A model generated the notes under the pieces. The model saw only the letters and a list, made by a program, of their open reading frames with translations. It was not told where the DNA came from and ran no database searches. This document shows, in pieces, positions 63,190-64,000 of a stretch of DNA of 64,000 nt. The first letter of the stretch is position 1. Every line of letters starts with the position of its first letter. A program made the translations under genes and the position numbers. This stretch comes from Diadema setosum. Lineage: Eukaryota > Echinodermata > Echinoidea > Diadematoida > Diadematidae. The stretch spans positions 1,517,709 to 1,581,708 of the forward strand of contig CM067062.1 of NCBI GenBank assembly GCA_033980235.1, written 5' to 3'.

Positions 63190-64000
63190 TAGACGCCTAA
63201 TAATTTGCTGTACGTGTGTCACGTCTATACTCACATGAATGATACTTGTTAGGAGCTTAATTATGTCTAGATATTACAATATTCTATATTAATGATTGGC
63301 CTTTTCAAAAGTACATCAGGGTCAATGAAAACATTTGTTTTGCAATGTTAGTCCTTTAAATATTACATCATTTAATAGGGGAAATACTCTTCAACTGAAA
63401 TAGGCGAAAATCTATTACATTCACCGTTAGGTCTTAAGTGGTTTCGGGGAATCATGGTAATGACGGGTGTACTTAACCCCTTCAGCGTACGCCTACATAA
63501 TATCATAAATGGGTATTCAAGTTTCTATAAGTTTAGACCCATGCGTGTAATTTTCTTCATAATATGCAACTTGAATAAAAATGAATGAAATTGCCAATAA
63601 CAATGATCTACAAATCACGGATTCTGTCAGTGTAATCGGTAAGTGCAAAAAAGTATTGTAGCTGGGGTACTTTTTAAAAATTATTTACTATGGTGCATAC
63701 GTTACTATGCCGTGTTGAGTTGTAGATACGAATTATGAAAAATTACCACATGACTTCTGGAAGAGAAGCCTACTGCATACCTACGCCTCATGTGGAGAAC
63801 ACGTCCTGCGAAAAGAAAGCCAGCCTGAAATGGTTTGCAGCAAAACACGCACAGTAAACACATTCGGGAGATTCAGGGCAAACACCAAGAAGCCGCACGA
63901 GGCCCTACCCATACCCCAGAATGGGGGTGATATATTAACCTTATCTTTGGACCTTATTTCAGGATTGTTCGGGAAAGATTTGAAAACTATTCCTAATCAA
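63190..64000 (+). other. 3' flank of TRIM copy 4
   Basis: Collinear with the copy 1 flank. Shared blocks are CCTTTTCAAAAGTACATCAG, GAAATACTCTTCAACTGAAATAGG, GGGAATCATGGTAATGACGGGTGTACTTAACCCC..AATGGGTATTCAAG, then TTACTATGCCGTGTTGAG and CCTTATTTCAGGATTGTTCGGGAAAGATTTGAAAA. The likely polyadenylation signal is at 63574. No gene. Confidence 0.62.

Overview
This window is animal nuclear DNA, most likely from an echinoderm such as a sea urchin. The reasons are a tandem array of intron-poor TRIM-type genes, low gene density in an AT-rich background, abundant microsatellites, and many small inverted-repeat transposons and SINE/LINE relics of kinds seen in marine deuterostomes. Phylum is inference; no marker gene fixes the species. 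No tRNA, rRNA, CRISPR or viral gene was recognised.

The only intact host genes are a same-strand tandem family of RING / B-box 1 / B-box 2 / coiled-coil / beta-propeller (NHL-like) proteins, probable E3 ubiquitin ligases. Copy 1 is the 3' end only (1-599). Copies 2 (23665-25518), 3 (45920-47770) and 4 (61339-63189) are full length, 616-617 residues, each in one uninterrupted coding exon. Comparing the paralogues shows a conserved splice acceptor just before each ATG. It also shows a conserved non-coding segment 1.5-6.3 kb upstream that ends in a splice donor (donors after 19198, 39652 and 59794). Each gene therefore probably has a 5' UTR exon, an intron, and one coding exon. The duplicated unit also carries several kb of 3' flank, still recognisable at 600-5700, 25519-26900 plus 32160-34620, 47771-50740 plus 53761-56110, and 63190-64000.

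Transposable elements fill the rest, often nested. At about 9-16.8 kb lies a minus-strand RNase H-bearing LINE (ORF1 with three CCHC knuckles; ORF2 with endonuclease, reverse transcriptase and RNase H). Its ORF1 stop and ORF2 start overlap as TAATG. It is dead: a frameshift and two DNA-transposon insertions interrupt ORF2. At 50.7-53.8 kb a tRNA-like SINE is split by a 2.6 kb hAT-like element (8-bp target duplication GTTGATAA), whose own left terminal repeat is split by a TA-flanked MITE. At 48.7-49.6 and 49.7-50.5 kb two further elements each contain a nested MITE, and related copies at 22.0 and 27.3 kb supply the empty sites. A 4.65 kb relative at 27.3-32.0 kb separates the 3' flank of TRIM copy 2. 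Other items are two large palindromic elements (6.0-7.0 and 27.75-28.4 kb), five copies of an AAGGG-ended MITE, a GC-rich TAA-flanked MITE (40.67 kb), a CACTG-ended element (58.4 kb), and LINE remnants at 19.8, 32.8, 40.0, 44.5 and 60.5 kb.

The biological picture is a young, probably immune-related, E3-ligase family expanding by segmental duplication while transposons accumulate in its long 5' introns and intergenic flanks.
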